Source of the DNA: Sphingobium sp. TCM1
GTDB lineage: Bacteria; Pseudomonadota; Alphaproteobacteria; Sphingomonadales; Sphingomonadaceae
NCBI RefSeq assembly: GCF_001650725.1
Contig: NZ_LXVX01000013.1
Span: 127,743 to 191,742, forward strand
Length of the DNA stretch: 64,000 nucleotides
Reading direction: 5' to 3'
Shown here: positions 19,116 to 28,875 of the stretch, piece by piece
How the letters are laid out: every line of letters starts with the position of its first letter
Numbering within the stretch: the stretch's first letter is position 1
Program-made: the position numbers and the translations under genes
The notes under the pieces: generated by a model
What the model saw: the letters and a program-made list of their open reading frames with translations, nothing else
The model's database searches: none
What the model was told of the DNA's origin: nothing

Positions 19116-19192
19116 CGGGACGTAGCGCAGCCTGGTAGCGCATCACACTGGGGGTGTGGGGGTCGGAGGTTCGAATCCTCTCGTCCCGACCA
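19116..19192 (+). tRNA. tRNA-Pro (anticodon GGG)
   Basis: Complete cloverleaf of 77 nt including encoded CCA. The acceptor stem CGGGACG/CGTCCCG is perfect, the D stem is GCGC/GCGC, the anticodon stem is TCACA/TGTGG around the loop CTGGGGG (anticodon GGG, reading CCC), and the T arm has the loop TTCGAAT. It stands alone between yajC (divergent) and a small exported protein gene (convergent). Confidence 0.95.
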
Positions 19193-19251
19193 AAATCACG
19201 GAAGCATGGTTAAAGCACAATTTTAGCAGTGCTCCATGCGCCTGCCATCGG

Positions 19252-19743
19252 TCATTGCGCAGGTCTGCAGGGCTTTCCTTGATACTGATGCCGCACGACC
19301 TTGTATTCGGCTCCGGTCCATCGCGTCACCGGGAAGCAGAAGCCCGGCCCGCCAATCTCTATGTCCGGCCATCCGTTCGACGCTTTGATCGCAAGGATGG
19401 TGGGTAAGCCAGGACTGCTGGTCATGAGCCGCCATGTCCCGTCCGCCTGCTTGCTGACGAGTGAAAAACCCGTGCCTGTCATCCCGAAACAGAAGTTGCT
19501 CCCCTCCGAAATGATCGCCTCCGGCCGCCCGTCACCGTTCAAGTCCCGAAAATCGTCGATCTGCCCCGGCGTGTAGGCAGCGCTGCCCGGATCGTCGCAA
19601 TTTCTCCACTTCCCCGCTTCGAGCCGGAAGCCCGCCGCGATGAACGCCGCCTTTACATCGACGGGCGATGGCGCCGCCTGCGCAAGGGCTGGAGACCAGG
19701 TCCAGAGAATCGAGATGGCCGCTGCAACTGTCCGTAGGCGCAT
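19252..19743 (-). CDS. Exported protein of unknown function with an FG-GAP-like motif
   Basis: A 163-residue protein with a clear signal peptide (MRLRTVAAAISILWTWSPALA, cleavage near ALAQA). The mature part has two Cys-containing segments (WRNCDDPGS, SNFCFGMTG), a calcium-binding-like loop DLNGDGRPEAII and a C-terminal cysteine (GKPCRPAQ). The ATG at 19743 follows GGGAGGG, a strong site. No family assigned. It is probably periplasmic and disulfide-bonded. It stands between tRNA-Pro and the endolysin gene and is transcribed away from the latter. Confidence 0.75.
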   Translation of the reverse strand: MRLRTVAAAISILWTWSPALAQAAPSPVDVKAAFIAAGFRLEAGKWRNCDDPGSAAYTPGQIDDFRDLNGDGRPEAIISEGSNFCFGMTGTGFSLVSKQADGTWRLMTSSPGLPTILAIKASNGWPDIEIGGPGFCFPVTRWTGAEYKVVRHQYQGKPCRPAQ

Positions 19744-19915
19744 GAGTCCCTCCCGTTGCGGTCGGCATGATAGCATGTGTCGCAGCGCGCATCACGCGCC
19801 AACGGCATCCGGCCAACCGCTCGCCTGCGCTTGTCGGGCCGCCGCAATTTTACGCTGTCCTACAGCGAACCATATGGGATAACTAGGCCGCCTCTTTCGA
19901 CAGCAGGAGGCCATT

Positions 19916-20470
19916 ATGGACATAGACGACCTGATCGACGAGGTCATTGCCCGCGAAGGCGGATATAGCGATCATCCAGCCGATCGCGGCGGGCCGACGA
20001 ACATGGGCATTACCCAGGCTGTGGCCCGCGCCAACGGCTATACCGGCGCCATGCAGGCATTGCCGCGCTGCGTCGCGGAAAATATCTACCGTCGGCTCTA
20101 TTGGGAACGGCCCGGATATGCCTTTGTGGCGGAGACGAGTTGGTCGATTGCAGCGGAATTGTTCGACACGGCGATCAATATGGGCGTCGCCGCCGCAACC
20201 GGCTTTCTCCAGCGCGCGCTCAACGCGCTGAACCGCAACCAGAAGGATTATCCCGATCTGAAGGTCGATCGCAGCCTGGGCGCCCGCACCCTGGCCGCCC
20301 TTCGCGCCTTCCGCGCGCTGCGTGGAGCGGCGGGCGACAGGGTGCTGCTCAAGGCGATCGAGGCGCTCCAGGGCGAGCGCTATATCGCGCTGGCCGAAAG
20401 CCGGCCCGCCAACGAGGTCTTTCTCTATGGCTGGCTGGCGAACCGGATCGGTTCAGGAGAAATGCAATGA
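19916..20470 (+). CDS. GH108 N-acetylmuramidase endolysin
   Basis: A 184-residue peptidoglycan muramidase of the glycosyl hydrolase 108 type. The catalytic Glu14 lies in the EGGY motif (AREGGYSDHPADRGGPTNMG), and residues 85-175 match the C-terminal peptidoglycan-binding domain (LFDTAINMGVAAATGFLQRA, LNRNQKDYPDLKVD). There is no signal peptide, so export must rely on the holin encoded next to it, whose ATG overlaps this stop (ATGA). GGAGGCCATT precedes the ATG. The same pairing lyses cells to release gene transfer agents in Rhodobacterales. Confidence 0.88.
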   Translation: MDIDDLIDEVIAREGGYSDHPADRGGPTNMGITQAVARANGYTGAMQALPRCVAENIYRRLYWERPGYAFVAETSWSIAAELFDTAINMGVAAATGFLQRALNALNRNQKDYPDLKVDRSLGARTLAALRAFRALRGAAGDRVLLKAIEALQGERYIALAESRPANEVFLYGWLANRIGSGEMQ

Positions 20471-20733
20471 CCAAGGCCAGAGAGGAGGACGGCGACATCT
20501 GGACGGCACGGGCGCGCCCGGCCTTCCTGTACGTCATGTACATGCTGCTGCTCTGGTCGGTGCCGATGGGTCTGATCGCGGGCGTCCAGCCCCAGACGGC
20601 GGCGGCGATCATCGCGGGAATGCGCGCCTATCTCAATGCCTTGCCCGAACCGCTCTATGCGCTCTTCGGCACCGGTTATCTGGGCTACACCGCCGCCCGC
20701 GCCTGGGGCAAGGCGAAGGGGGTGGAACGATAG
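20467..20733 (+). CDS. Holin of the gene-transfer-agent (3TM) type
   Basis: An 88-residue membrane protein starting at the ATG at 20467, overlapping the endolysin stop by 4 bases. Hydrophobic segments are FLYVMYMLLLWSVPMGLIAG and, after an amphipathic stretch, ALFGTGYLGYTAARAW; the N-terminal 15 residues are charged. Size, layout and position behind a GH108 muramidase fit the three-helix holin family used by gene transfer agents. No capsid or tail genes lie nearby, so a complete prophage is unlikely here. Confidence 0.78.
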   Translation: MTKAREEDGDIWTARARPAFLYVMYMLLLWSVPMGLIAGVQPQTAAAIIAGMRAYLNALPEPLYALFGTGYLGYTAARAWGKAKGVER

Positions 20734-20740
20734 CACCCCT

Positions 20741-21619
20741 TTACCCTTCCGCCGGGAAATGGGCCTTGATGAAGTCCAGCACCAGCCGCACGCGCGGCGG
20801 CAGGCGGCGATGCGACGGGTGAACCGCGAAAATGTCGAGCGGGGCGATCATGCTGCCGGGCAGCACCGGCACCAGCCGTCCCGCCGCCATGTCCGCGACC
20901 ACGCGGATTGCCGGAAGCAGCGCGATGCCAAGGCCACTAAGCGCCGCGCGATGCACCGCCTCGCTATTGTCCGAGCGAAAGGCGCCCGCCACAAGCCGTT
21001 CCCGCCCGTCGATCATCCAGCGCGCAGGCCGATCGCCATAGGCATAGGCGATGCACTGATGCGCGCCGAGATCGTCCGCGCTGCCCGGCGCGCCATGGCG
21101 CGCAAGATAATCGGGATGGGCGACCAGCCGCCGCGACAATGCCCCCAGGGGATGCACCACCAGACTGTCATCGCCGATCGGCCCTACCCGCAGCGCCAGG
21201 TCCAGCCGATCCTCCACTACGTCGCGCTGCCAGTCGGTCATCGCGCAGTCGATCTGCAATCCGGGATGGCGCACGATCAATTCCCCCAGCCGCTCGACAT
21301 AATGCAGCCCTAGCGCGGTCGTCAGCCCGATCCGGACCAGCCCACGCGGCTGGTCCCGGGCCGGACCGAAATCCGCCTCCGCCGCGTCCAGCGCATCGAG
21401 CATGGCGCGGGCGTGGACGAGCAGCCGGTCGGCGTCCGCCGTGGGAACCAGGCGTCGTGTCGAACGATGGAACAACGGCAGACCGAAATGCGCTTCCACT
21501 TGATCCAGCCGCCGGGCGATCGTGGTATGACTGGCGTGCATCTCCTGCGCGACGCGCGAGAAGCTAGGCATTTCATGGAGGCGAACGAATGTCCGCATCG
21601 CGATCAACAGATCAGACAT
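20741..21619 (-). CDS. LysR family transcriptional regulator
   Basis: A 292-residue regulator. The N-terminal winged helix is typical (FVRLHEMPSFSRVAQEMHAS, TTIARRLDQVEAHFGLPLFH, RSTRRLVPTADADRLL), and the substrate-binding domain follows (RIGLTTALGLHYVERL...ALLPAIRVV). It is divergent from the CoA-transferase gene with a 113-base gap that holds a perfect inverted repeat, so it most likely controls that gene and itself. Effector unknown; an acyl-CoA or organic acid would fit the neighbour. The stop is 8 bases from the convergent holin gene's end. Confidence 0.92.
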   Translation of the reverse strand: MSDLLIAMRTFVRLHEMPSFSRVAQEMHASHTTIARRLDQVEAHFGLPLFHRSTRRLVPTADADRLLVHARAMLDALDAAEADFGPARDQPRGLVRIGLTTALGLHYVERLGELIVRHPGLQIDCAMTDWQRDVVEDRLDLALRVGPIGDDSLVVHPLGALSRRLVAHPDYLARHGAPGSADDLGAHQCIAYAYGDRPARWMIDGRERLVAGAFRSDNSEAVHRAALSGLGIALLPAIRVVADMAAGRLVPVLPGSMIAPLDIFAVHPSHRRLPPRVRLVLDFIKAHFPAEG

Positions 21620-21630
21620 TTGAACGCCGT

Positions 21631-21649
21631 CCGCACAATATTTGTGCGG
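21631..21649. promoter_or_regulatory. Probable LysR operator
   Basis: CCGCACAATATTTGTGCGG is a perfect 8-base inverted repeat around a 3-base centre, 12 bases upstream of the LysR start and 84 bases upstream of the CoA-transferase ATG. Position and symmetry suit binding by the adjacent regulator, with autorepression and activation of the divergent gene. Confidence 0.6.
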
Positions 21650-21723
21650 TGAATCCTTATTGTCTTCCTGCCTGAAAAGCCAGAACGGAAGGCGCGAAGC
21701 GGCCCGATTGACCGCAGGAGTGA

Positions 21724-23244
<1,521 letters not shown>

Positions 23245-23753
23245 GCGCGGGGCCGGCATTGCTTTCAACCGACCCCGGCCCGCATCATGCCTTGCGAGCC
23301 TGCCCAGCGCACGGGCAGGCCCGCCCTTCCATGGTCATTTGCGCCAGACATGAGAGGGGCCGCCGAGACCAAGCTCGACGGCCCATCATTGACATGGTCA
23401 GCGGCCGGAAGTGCCGCCCAAGGGAATGTGTGTCGCGCTATCGCCCGCCAGCAGACCGGATCTGAGATAGGTGCCTGTATGTCGGCGCTCAGGGCCTGCG
23501 ATCGAGGATCGACGCCAAGGCGTCGCTCAGCCGCGCATTTCCCGAATGGACTTGACCGACCCCATTGCTGAACCATGAGACATCGGATCACCTCCTTTCG
23601 CTATATTGAGCCCTATGGCCGGCGTCGGATCACCCCTTCATCCGTCCATGAAGTGAAATGTGAATCAGACGGACCCTATCTTCAAGCCTTGTATTTTTCT
23701 TTTTTGGAATCATAATTCTTCGTCCGCGCGGCACGGCTTGGCCAGTTTTCTCC
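23245..23753. other. 509-base gap without a large gene
   Basis: Longer open frames here lack family resemblance and good start signals. The right side (23690-23740) is AT-rich for this genome, with a T-rich run near 23693-23705 that could act as the T tract of a weak terminator or as a promoter. The one feature with a strong translation signal is an 18-codon frame on the minus strand (listed separately). Otherwise I see nothing. Confidence 0.5.
23527..23583 (-). CDS. Possible 18-residue peptide with a perfect Shine-Dalgarno
   Basis: ATG at 23583-23581, TGA at 23529-23527. Upstream, AAAGGAGGTGATCC is fully complementary to the 3' end of 16S rRNA, with 7 bases between GGAGG and ATG, an extreme ribosome binding site. 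The peptide is MSHGSAMGSVKSIREMRG. No family is known to me. It could be a small protein, a leader peptide without a following gene, or a chance frame behind a chance motif. Confidence 0.35.
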   Translation of the reverse strand: MSHGSAMGSVKSIREMRG

Positions 23754-24305
23754 TCAGCCTCGGCAATCCTCGACCACCCGCGCCACCTCTGCCCAGGCCG
23801 GGACAATCAGCGGGCTCAAGCCCTGCACTTCGACGCCGATCTTGCCACGGCTATAGGCCATCTGATCCAGCGCGCTGTCGGTAGCGGCCCTCGTCGCGAT
23901 CACCTGCGGTTGCGCGCCTGCATCGAGCGTGGCGGGCCAACTGACCGCGCCATAGCTGGTGCGGATCACCATCGCTCCCTGTCCGGCACCGGCGCGTAGG
24001 GCGGTGATGCGGCGGCTCGCCGGGTCGCATCGCAGCGTGAAGAGCGACTGCCCCGCGGACCCGAACAGGGCCGCGCTGCCGCCGGCATCCTGACGATAGC
24101 TCCAGCTGCCCGGCGTGAGCGCGCGATCCTCCCACGCGAGGGCAGGCGGGGGAGGCGGGGCGGGCGAGGCCTGTGGCGCCGGAGGCGGCGCAGGCAAGGC
24201 GCGCGCCGGCGCAGGGGTTCGACTCGGCGGCCCGACACAGGACGCAAGCAGAACCAGCAGGGACGAGGCGGCAAGGGCGGGTGAAAAGCGCATGGGGGCC
24301 GTCAT
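23754..24305 (-). CDS. Putative lipoprotein of unknown function
   Basis: 183 residues from the ATG at 24305 (another ATG lies four codons later). The N-terminus MRFSPALAASSLLVLLASC ends in a lipobox (LASC), followed by a Pro/Ala-rich linker of about 35 residues and a folded part with SWSYRQDAGGSAALFG, LFTLRCDPASRRI and a final cysteine (VVEDCRG). I know no family name, though such short periplasmic proteins are common in sphingomonads. It lies 46 bases after the methyltransferase gene on the same strand. Confidence 0.7.
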   Translation of the reverse strand: MTAPMRFSPALAASSLLVLLASCVGPPSRTPAPARALPAPPPAPQASPAPPPPPALAWEDRALTPGSWSYRQDAGGSAALFGSAGQSLFTLRCDPASRRITALRAGAGQGAMVIRTSYGAVSWPATLDAGAQPQVIATRAATDSALDQMAYSRGKIGVEVQGLSPLIVPAWAEVARVVEDCRG

Positions 24306-24351
24306 GCCGGACCATGCGGGACCGCTCAACCCGAAAAGGTCGAAGCGATGC

Positions 24352-25263
24352 TCAGCGCCGCCAGCGCGCCCAGATGGCGGTCGGCAGGGCGATGCCCCGC
24401 GCCTCCTCCCGCACCGCCAGTTCGCCCGCCTCGACCGTGCCGGGCAGGTCGGCAAAGGCCTGGCGCAGCAATTCGCCGATCGCCAGCGCCGACATGCGGA
24501 CGGCATAGACGGTCAGGAACAGAAAGCGGCTATCGGCATCGAGCAGCGCGCGGCAATTGGCGATGAGACCGGGCAGATCCTCCTCCAGCCGCCAGACCTC
24601 GCCATCGGGGCCGCGGCCATATTTGGGCGGGTCGAGCAGGATACCGTCATAACGGCGGCCACGCCGGACTTCGCGGGCGACGAACTTGGCGGCGTCCTCG
24701 ACGATCCAGCGGACGGGCTTGTCCTCCATGCCCGACAGCGCGGCGTTGGCGCGGGCCTGGGCTACCGATTTCTTGGACGCATCGACATGGACCATGCGCG
24801 CGCCGCCGGCCGACAGCGCCAGCGTGCCGACGCCGGTATAGCCGAACAGGTTCATGACCTCGGCGTCGGGCTTGTCGGCGATGGCGCCGCGCAGAGTATC
24901 CCAGATCGGCGCCATGTCGGGAAAGAAGCCGAGATGACGGAAAGGGGTGCAACTCGACTGGAAGGTCACTTCCTTCCAGTGCAGCGGCCAGCCTTCGGCC
25001 GGGACCGGATTTTCATAATACCAGCGGCCGCCGCCATCCTCGTCCGAACCGGGGATGAATTCGCCGTCGGCTCGCCAGTCGGTGGTCGCGGGCTTCCACA
25101 TCGCCTGCGGTTCCGGGCGGATGAAGCGGAAACGGCCATAGCGCTCCAGCTTGCGGCCGTCGCCCGAGTCAAGCAGGCCGTAATCCGACCAGGGTTCGCC
25201 GATGAGGGTCTTGAGTTCCAACCCCGCCTCGTCAGCCGCGCGGCGTCGCGCGTTCGGCGACAT
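24352..25263 (-). CDS. SAM-dependent methyltransferase, RlmI/RlmK-like
   Basis: A class I methyltransferase (303 residues from the ATG at 25263) resembling the RNA m5C/m2G group. It has the SAM motif MNLFGYTGVGTLALSAGG, MVHVDASKKSVAQARAN and the catalytic-type GILLDPPKYGRGPDG. The N-terminal part lacks an obvious PUA domain. The start is uncertain: the ATG at 25263 overlaps the thrC end by 32 bases, and a TTG just after the thrC stop would give a shorter protein. Probably modifies rRNA, but substrate is not proven. Confidence 0.85.
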   Translation of the reverse strand: MSPNARRRAADEAGLELKTLIGEPWSDYGLLDSGDGRKLERYGRFRFIRPEPQAMWKPATTDWRADGEFIPGSDEDGGGRWYYENPVPAEGWPLHWKEVTFQSSCTPFRHLGFFPDMAPIWDTLRGAIADKPDAEVMNLFGYTGVGTLALSAGGARMVHVDASKKSVAQARANAALSGMEDKPVRWIVEDAAKFVAREVRRGRRYDGILLDPPKYGRGPDGEVWRLEEDLPGLIANCRALLDADSRFLFLTVYAVRMSALAIGELLRQAFADLPGTVEAGELAVREEARGIALPTAIWARWRR

Positions 25264-26632
25264 AGGCGGTGATCGCCTCGAACGTGCCGGGCAGCCGGGC
25301 GTAGCTCTCCTCGCGCGAGAAGAGATCACCCACGCGCGGCGGCAGCGGCGGACGGGTGCCGGTAGCGCGCTCGACAGCGTCGGGGAATTTCGCGGCGTGC
25401 GCCGTCGCCAGCGTCACCACAGGCACGGACGCGTCCACACCCGCCCCGCGCGCGGCGGCAAGGCCGATGGCGCTGTGCGGGTCGATCACCTGTCCGGCCG
25501 CGTCATAGGCCCAGCGCATCGCCATGGTCATGCCGTCGGCGTCGATGCGCGAGGAGGTGAAGAGCCGCGAAGCGCCTTCCCGCTGCGCGTTGGTGAGGCG
25601 CATCGCCTTGCTCGCCTCGAACCCGCGCATCTGCTCCGCCAGCGCGAGCCCGTCGCGTCCGCCAGCGTCGAACAGCAGCCGCTCGAAATTGGAACTGACC
25701 TGGATGTCCATGCTAGGGGTCGCGGTCGGGACGACCTGGCCCTGGCTGTAATCGCCTTCGGCCAGCGCACGATGCAATATGTCGTTGACGTTGGTGGCGA
25801 CGATCAGCTTCGCGACCGGCAGGCCCATCTGCGCCGCGACATAGCCCGCGAACACGTCGCCGAAATTGCCGGTGGGGACGGAGAAGGCGACTTCCCGGTC
25901 CGGTGCGCCCAGCCGCACGGCGGCGTAGAAATAATAGACGACCTGCGCCATCAGCCGCGCCCAGTTGATGCTGTTGACGGCCGACAGGTTGAAACGGCTC
26001 TTGAAATCGGCGTCGTTGAACATCGCCTTCACCAGCGCCTGCGCATCGTCGAAGCTGCCGTCGATGGCGATATTGTAGACGTTGGGCGCCAGCACGGTGG
26101 TCATCTGGCGCCGCTGCACGTCGGAGACGCGGCCTTCGGGATGGAGCATGAAGATGTCGATCTTCGCCCGGCCCGCCACAGCGTCGATCGCCGCCGACCC
26201 GGTGTCGCCCGACGTGGCGCCGACGATGGTCAGGTGATCGTCCCGACGCGACAGAAAACGCTCGAACAACTGGCCGAGCAGCTGGAGCGCGACATCCTTG
26301 AAGGCGAGCGTCGGGCCATGGAACAGCTCCAGCACCCAATGCTGATGGTCGAGCTGGACCAGCGGCGTCACGGCCTGATGGCTGAAGCGGCCATAGGCAG
26401 CGGCGCAAAGCTCCCGCAGTTCATCTTCGGCAAGTGAGCCCGCGACGAAGGGCATCATCACCCGTACGGCGGTTTCGACATAGGAAAGGCCGGACAGGGC
26501 GCGAATCTGGTCCGCGGTGAAGCTCGGCCAGCTGGTCGGCAGATACAGGCCGCCATCGGACGCCAGCCCAGCCAGCGTCACATCCTCGAACCCGAGCGCA
26601 GGCGCGCTCCCCCTGGTGCTCTCATATTGCAT
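25232..26632 (-). CDS. thrC: Threonine synthase
   Basis: PLP enzyme converting O-phosphohomoserine to threonine. The 466-residue protein begins MQYESTRGSAPALGFEDVTL, with the PLP lysine in HGPTLAFKDVALQLL, the phosphate loop GATSGDTGSAA, and the family segments SVPTGNFGDVFAGY and MDIQVSSNFERLLF. This is the longer (class with N-terminal extension) bacterial form. The start at 26632 has no clear Shine-Dalgarno. It follows SURF1 by 44 bases in the cox-linked gene string. Confidence 0.95.
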   Translation of the reverse strand: MQYESTRGSAPALGFEDVTLAGLASDGGLYLPTSWPSFTADQIRALSGLSYVETAVRVMMPFVAGSLAEDELRELCAAAYGRFSHQAVTPLVQLDHQHWVLELFHGPTLAFKDVALQLLGQLFERFLSRRDDHLTIVGATSGDTGSAAIDAVAGRAKIDIFMLHPEGRVSDVQRRQMTTVLAPNVYNIAIDGSFDDAQALVKAMFNDADFKSRFNLSAVNSINWARLMAQVVYYFYAAVRLGAPDREVAFSVPTGNFGDVFAGYVAAQMGLPVAKLIVATNVNDILHRALAEGDYSQGQVVPTATPSMDIQVSSNFERLLFDAGGRDGLALAEQMRGFEASKAMRLTNAQREGASRLFTSSRIDADGMTMAMRWAYDAAGQVIDPHSAIGLAAARGAGVDASVPVVTLATAHAAKFPDAVERATGTRPPLPPRVGDLFSREESYARLPGTFEAITAYVAERATPRG

Positions 26633-26676
26633 AATGGAAAAGCGCGGTAGCGATACGCGGCCCGAGGAGCAAGCGT

Positions 26677-27342
26677 TTAGGCGGCGTTCGACGCGTTCCG
26701 GCGGCGCAGCGCGAGAATATAGATAATCACCGCGACCGCCGCGAAGAAGAACCATTGCACTGCATAGGCGAGATGGTTGTTGGGCAGGTCGGCGGCACTG
26801 GGCGGCGCGACGGGCTTGAGGCCGGGAGGCGCCTGCCGCGCGATCAGCATCGGACGCAGCGGGGAAGCCTTCCCGCCCATGCGCGTAAGCAGCGCGCGAT
26901 GGTCGGGTTCCTGGCTGATCCAGCCTTCGACCTGGCCGCCCGTCCAGGCGGGCTTGTCGTCCGGCTTCTGCCCGACGCCGACGGCGACCAGCACCCCCGG
27001 CCCTTCCGCGCCCGTCGAACAATGGGCGATATGGCGATAGCCGCTGCTGCCGTCTGCGGCGCGGCCGGCCTCCACCTGCCATTGGACCACGGTCAGGCAA
27101 TGGACCGAGGAGGGGCGGAAGAGGATCGCGGGATCCACCGGCGCCAGTTTCGGGAATGCGATCGCGGGGCGGCCGGGATTGGCTGCGGCGAGGGCCAGCG
27201 CCTCCGCCTTCCCGGCACGGCGCTGGAGCTGCCAGGCGCCCAGCGCGATCATCGCCAGCACCGCCAGCACGACCATGATGGTCGGAACGATCGGAAGCCG
27301 TGCGGATTGCGGGCGATCGGTGGGGTCAGGCGGGAGGGACAT
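26677..27342 (-). CDS. SURF1 family cytochrome oxidase assembly protein
   Basis: SURF1 proteins help insert heme a into oxidase subunit I. The 221 residues have the two expected flanking membrane spans (PTIMVVLAVLAMIALGAW with QLQRR, and AYAVQWFFFAAVAVIIYILA) and the core with HCLTVVQWQVEAG and NNHLAYAVQWFFFA, the last being the SURF1 signature. GAGG lies 6 bases before the ATG at 27342. It follows ctaE beyond a strong terminator. Confidence 0.92.
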   Translation of the reverse strand: MSLPPDPTDRPQSARLPIVPTIMVVLAVLAMIALGAWQLQRRAGKAEALALAAANPGRPAIAFPKLAPVDPAILFRPSSVHCLTVVQWQVEAGRAADGSSGYRHIAHCSTGAEGPGVLVAVGVGQKPDDKPAWTGGQVEGWISQEPDHRALLTRMGGKASPLRPMLIARQAPPGLKPVAPPSAADLPNNHLAYAVQWFFFAAVAVIIYILALRRRNASNAA

Positions 27343-27370
27343 CGCGGTCCTCAATAGCTGTACGAGCGCG

Positions 27371-27402
27371 AAAAGAAAACGGCCGGAGCATCACCCCGGC
27401 CG
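27371..27402 (-). terminator. Rho-independent terminator after ctaE
   Basis: On the minus strand CGGCCGG (27402-27396) pairs with CCGGCCG (27386-27380) over a 9-base loop and is followed by TTTTCTTTT (27379-27371). It ends the cytochrome oxidase transcript; SURF1 and thrC then need read-through or their own promoter. Confidence 0.85.
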
Positions 27403-27430
27403 CTATTCAAGTCAGGCTTCGACCGGCGGC

Positions 27431-28261
27431 TCAGCCGCCATGGACCGGCGCGCCCCAGCCGCCCCAGACATAGATGGCGACGAACAGGAACAGCCACACA
27501 ACGTCGACGAAATGCCAGTACCAGGCGGCGGCCTCGAAGCCGAAATGCTGGCGCGGTGTGAAATGGCCCTTATAGGCCCGGACCAGGTTCACGGCCAGGA
27601 AGATGGTCCCGACCAGGACGTGGAAGCCGTGGAAGCCGGTCGCCATGTAGAAGGCCGAGCTATAGGGATTGCCGCCGAAATCGAAGGGGGCATGGGCATA
27701 TTCATAGGCCTGGATGCACGAGAAGATCGCGCCCAGGATGATGGTGCACCACAGCCCCTTGATCAGGCCGTCGCGGTCTCCGTGGATCAGCGCGTGATGC
27801 GCCCAGGTCACCGTGGTGCCCGAGCAGAGCAGGATCAGCGTGTTGAGCAGCGGCAGCTCGAACGCGTTCATCACCTCCACGCCCTTGGACGGGAACAGCC
27901 CTTCGATCGGCGCCAGTTCGCTCGGGAAGAGCGAGAAGTCGAAAAAGGCCCAGAACCAGCCGACGAAGAACATCACTTCCGAAGCGATGAACAGGATCAT
28001 GCCATAGCGCAGATGCAACTGGACGACCGGCGTATGGTCCCCCGCATGGGCTTCGGCGACGACATTGCTCCACCAGCTGAACATGGTGAAGAGCACACCG
28101 GCCATGCCGATCAGGAATATCCAGCCGCCGCCCGGCCCCATCGCGTCGGGATGCATCCACATGATCGCGCCCGATGCCATGACCAGCGCCGACATGGAGC
28201 CGAAGAGCGGCCAGATGCTGGGTGGAAGGATGTGATAATCGTGATTCTTTGCGCCTGCCAT
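27431..28261 (-). CDS. ctaE: Cytochrome c oxidase subunit III
   Basis: A 276-residue integral membrane subunit of the aa3-type oxidase. Hallmarks are HDYHILPPSIWPLFGS at the N-terminus, HTPVVQLHLRYGMILFIASE, VMFFVGWFWAFF, and GFHGFHVLVGTIFL, with the C-terminal YWHFVDVVWLFLFVAIYVWG. It is the last gene of the ctaC-ctaD-ctaB-coxF-ctaG-ctaE unit, 38 bases after ctaG, and is followed by a terminator. Confidence 0.97.
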   Translation of the reverse strand: MAGAKNHDYHILPPSIWPLFGSMSALVMASGAIMWMHPDAMGPGGGWIFLIGMAGVLFTMFSWWSNVVAEAHAGDHTPVVQLHLRYGMILFIASEVMFFVGWFWAFFDFSLFPSELAPIEGLFPSKGVEVMNAFELPLLNTLILLCSGTTVTWAHHALIHGDRDGLIKGLWCTIILGAIFSCIQAYEYAHAPFDFGGNPYSSAFYMATGFHGFHVLVGTIFLAVNLVRAYKGHFTPRQHFGFEAAAWYWHFVDVVWLFLFVAIYVWGGWGAPVHGG

Positions 28262-28299
28262 GACCTGCTCTTCCCTGCTCCTGTTCTTGGCTATTTTCC

Positions 28300-28875
28300 T
28301 TAGCTTGCCTTCTTGCCCTGCTCAACAGGGTAGAAAGTGTAGCTGAGCGTTATCTGTTGCGTGTCCCTGTTGTCCGGATCGTCCAGAATCCTGGGATCGA
28401 CATAATAGAGGACCGGCATCCGCACCTCCTCACCCGGTTGCAATGTCTGCTGCGTGAAGCAGAAACACTGGATCTTGGTGAAATAGGCGCCGGCCTGTGT
28501 CGGGGTGACGTTGAAGCTGGCGGTGCCGGTGACCGGCTTGTCCGACAGGTTCTTCGCGACGAAGATCGCCATGTCCTTCGCGCCGACGGTCACGGTGTCG
28601 GTCCGGTGTTCCGGGTAGAATTGCCACGGCATTCCCGGCTGGACATTCGAATCGAAGCGGATCGACATGGTGTGGCCGACCGCCGCACGCACCTGCCCGC
28701 CCGCTTGCGCCCGCTGGGTCGTTCCGCCAAAACCCGTCGTTTCGCAGAAGATGCGATAGAGCGGCACGGAGGCGAAGCCCAGCCCCAGCATCGCCAGCCC
28801 CACCAGCGCCGTTGCGACCAGCGTGCGCCGATTGCGCCGGTCCCGTTCGAAGGGCGAAGGGGGCAGCGTCGCCAT
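28300..28875 (-). CDS. ctaG: Cytochrome c oxidase assembly protein CtaG (Cox11)
   Basis: Periplasmic copper chaperone that builds the CuB site of subunit I. The 191 residues have one N-terminal span (TLVATALVGLAMLGLGFASV followed by PLYRIFCETTGFGG) and the copper motif KIQCFCFTQQTLQPGE (CFCF). The ATG at 28875 overlaps the stop of the small coxF-like gene by one base (TGATG), so it is translationally coupled. Confidence 0.95.
   Translation of the reverse strand: MATLPPSPFERDRRNRRTLVATALVGLAMLGLGFASVPLYRIFCETTGFGGTTQRAQAGGQVRAAVGHTMSIRFDSNVQPGMPWQFYPEHRTDTVTVGAKDMAIFVAKNLSDKPVTGTASFNVTPTQAGAYFTKIQCFCFTQQTLQPGEEVRMPVLYYVDPRILDDPDNRDTQQITLSYTFYPVEQGKKAS

Noticed and set aside
23265..23591. 108-codon frame on the minus strand starting with GTG inside the Shine-Dalgarno
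   Set aside because: The GTG at 23591 lies within the AAAGGAGGTG motif itself, so ribosomes would more likely use the ATG at 23583; no family resemblance.
23581..23596. CGGATCACCTCCTTTC as a fragment of the 16S rRNA 3' end
   Set aside because: Only about 15 bases match and the flanks do not resemble rRNA or a spacer; the Shine-Dalgarno reading on the other strand is simpler.
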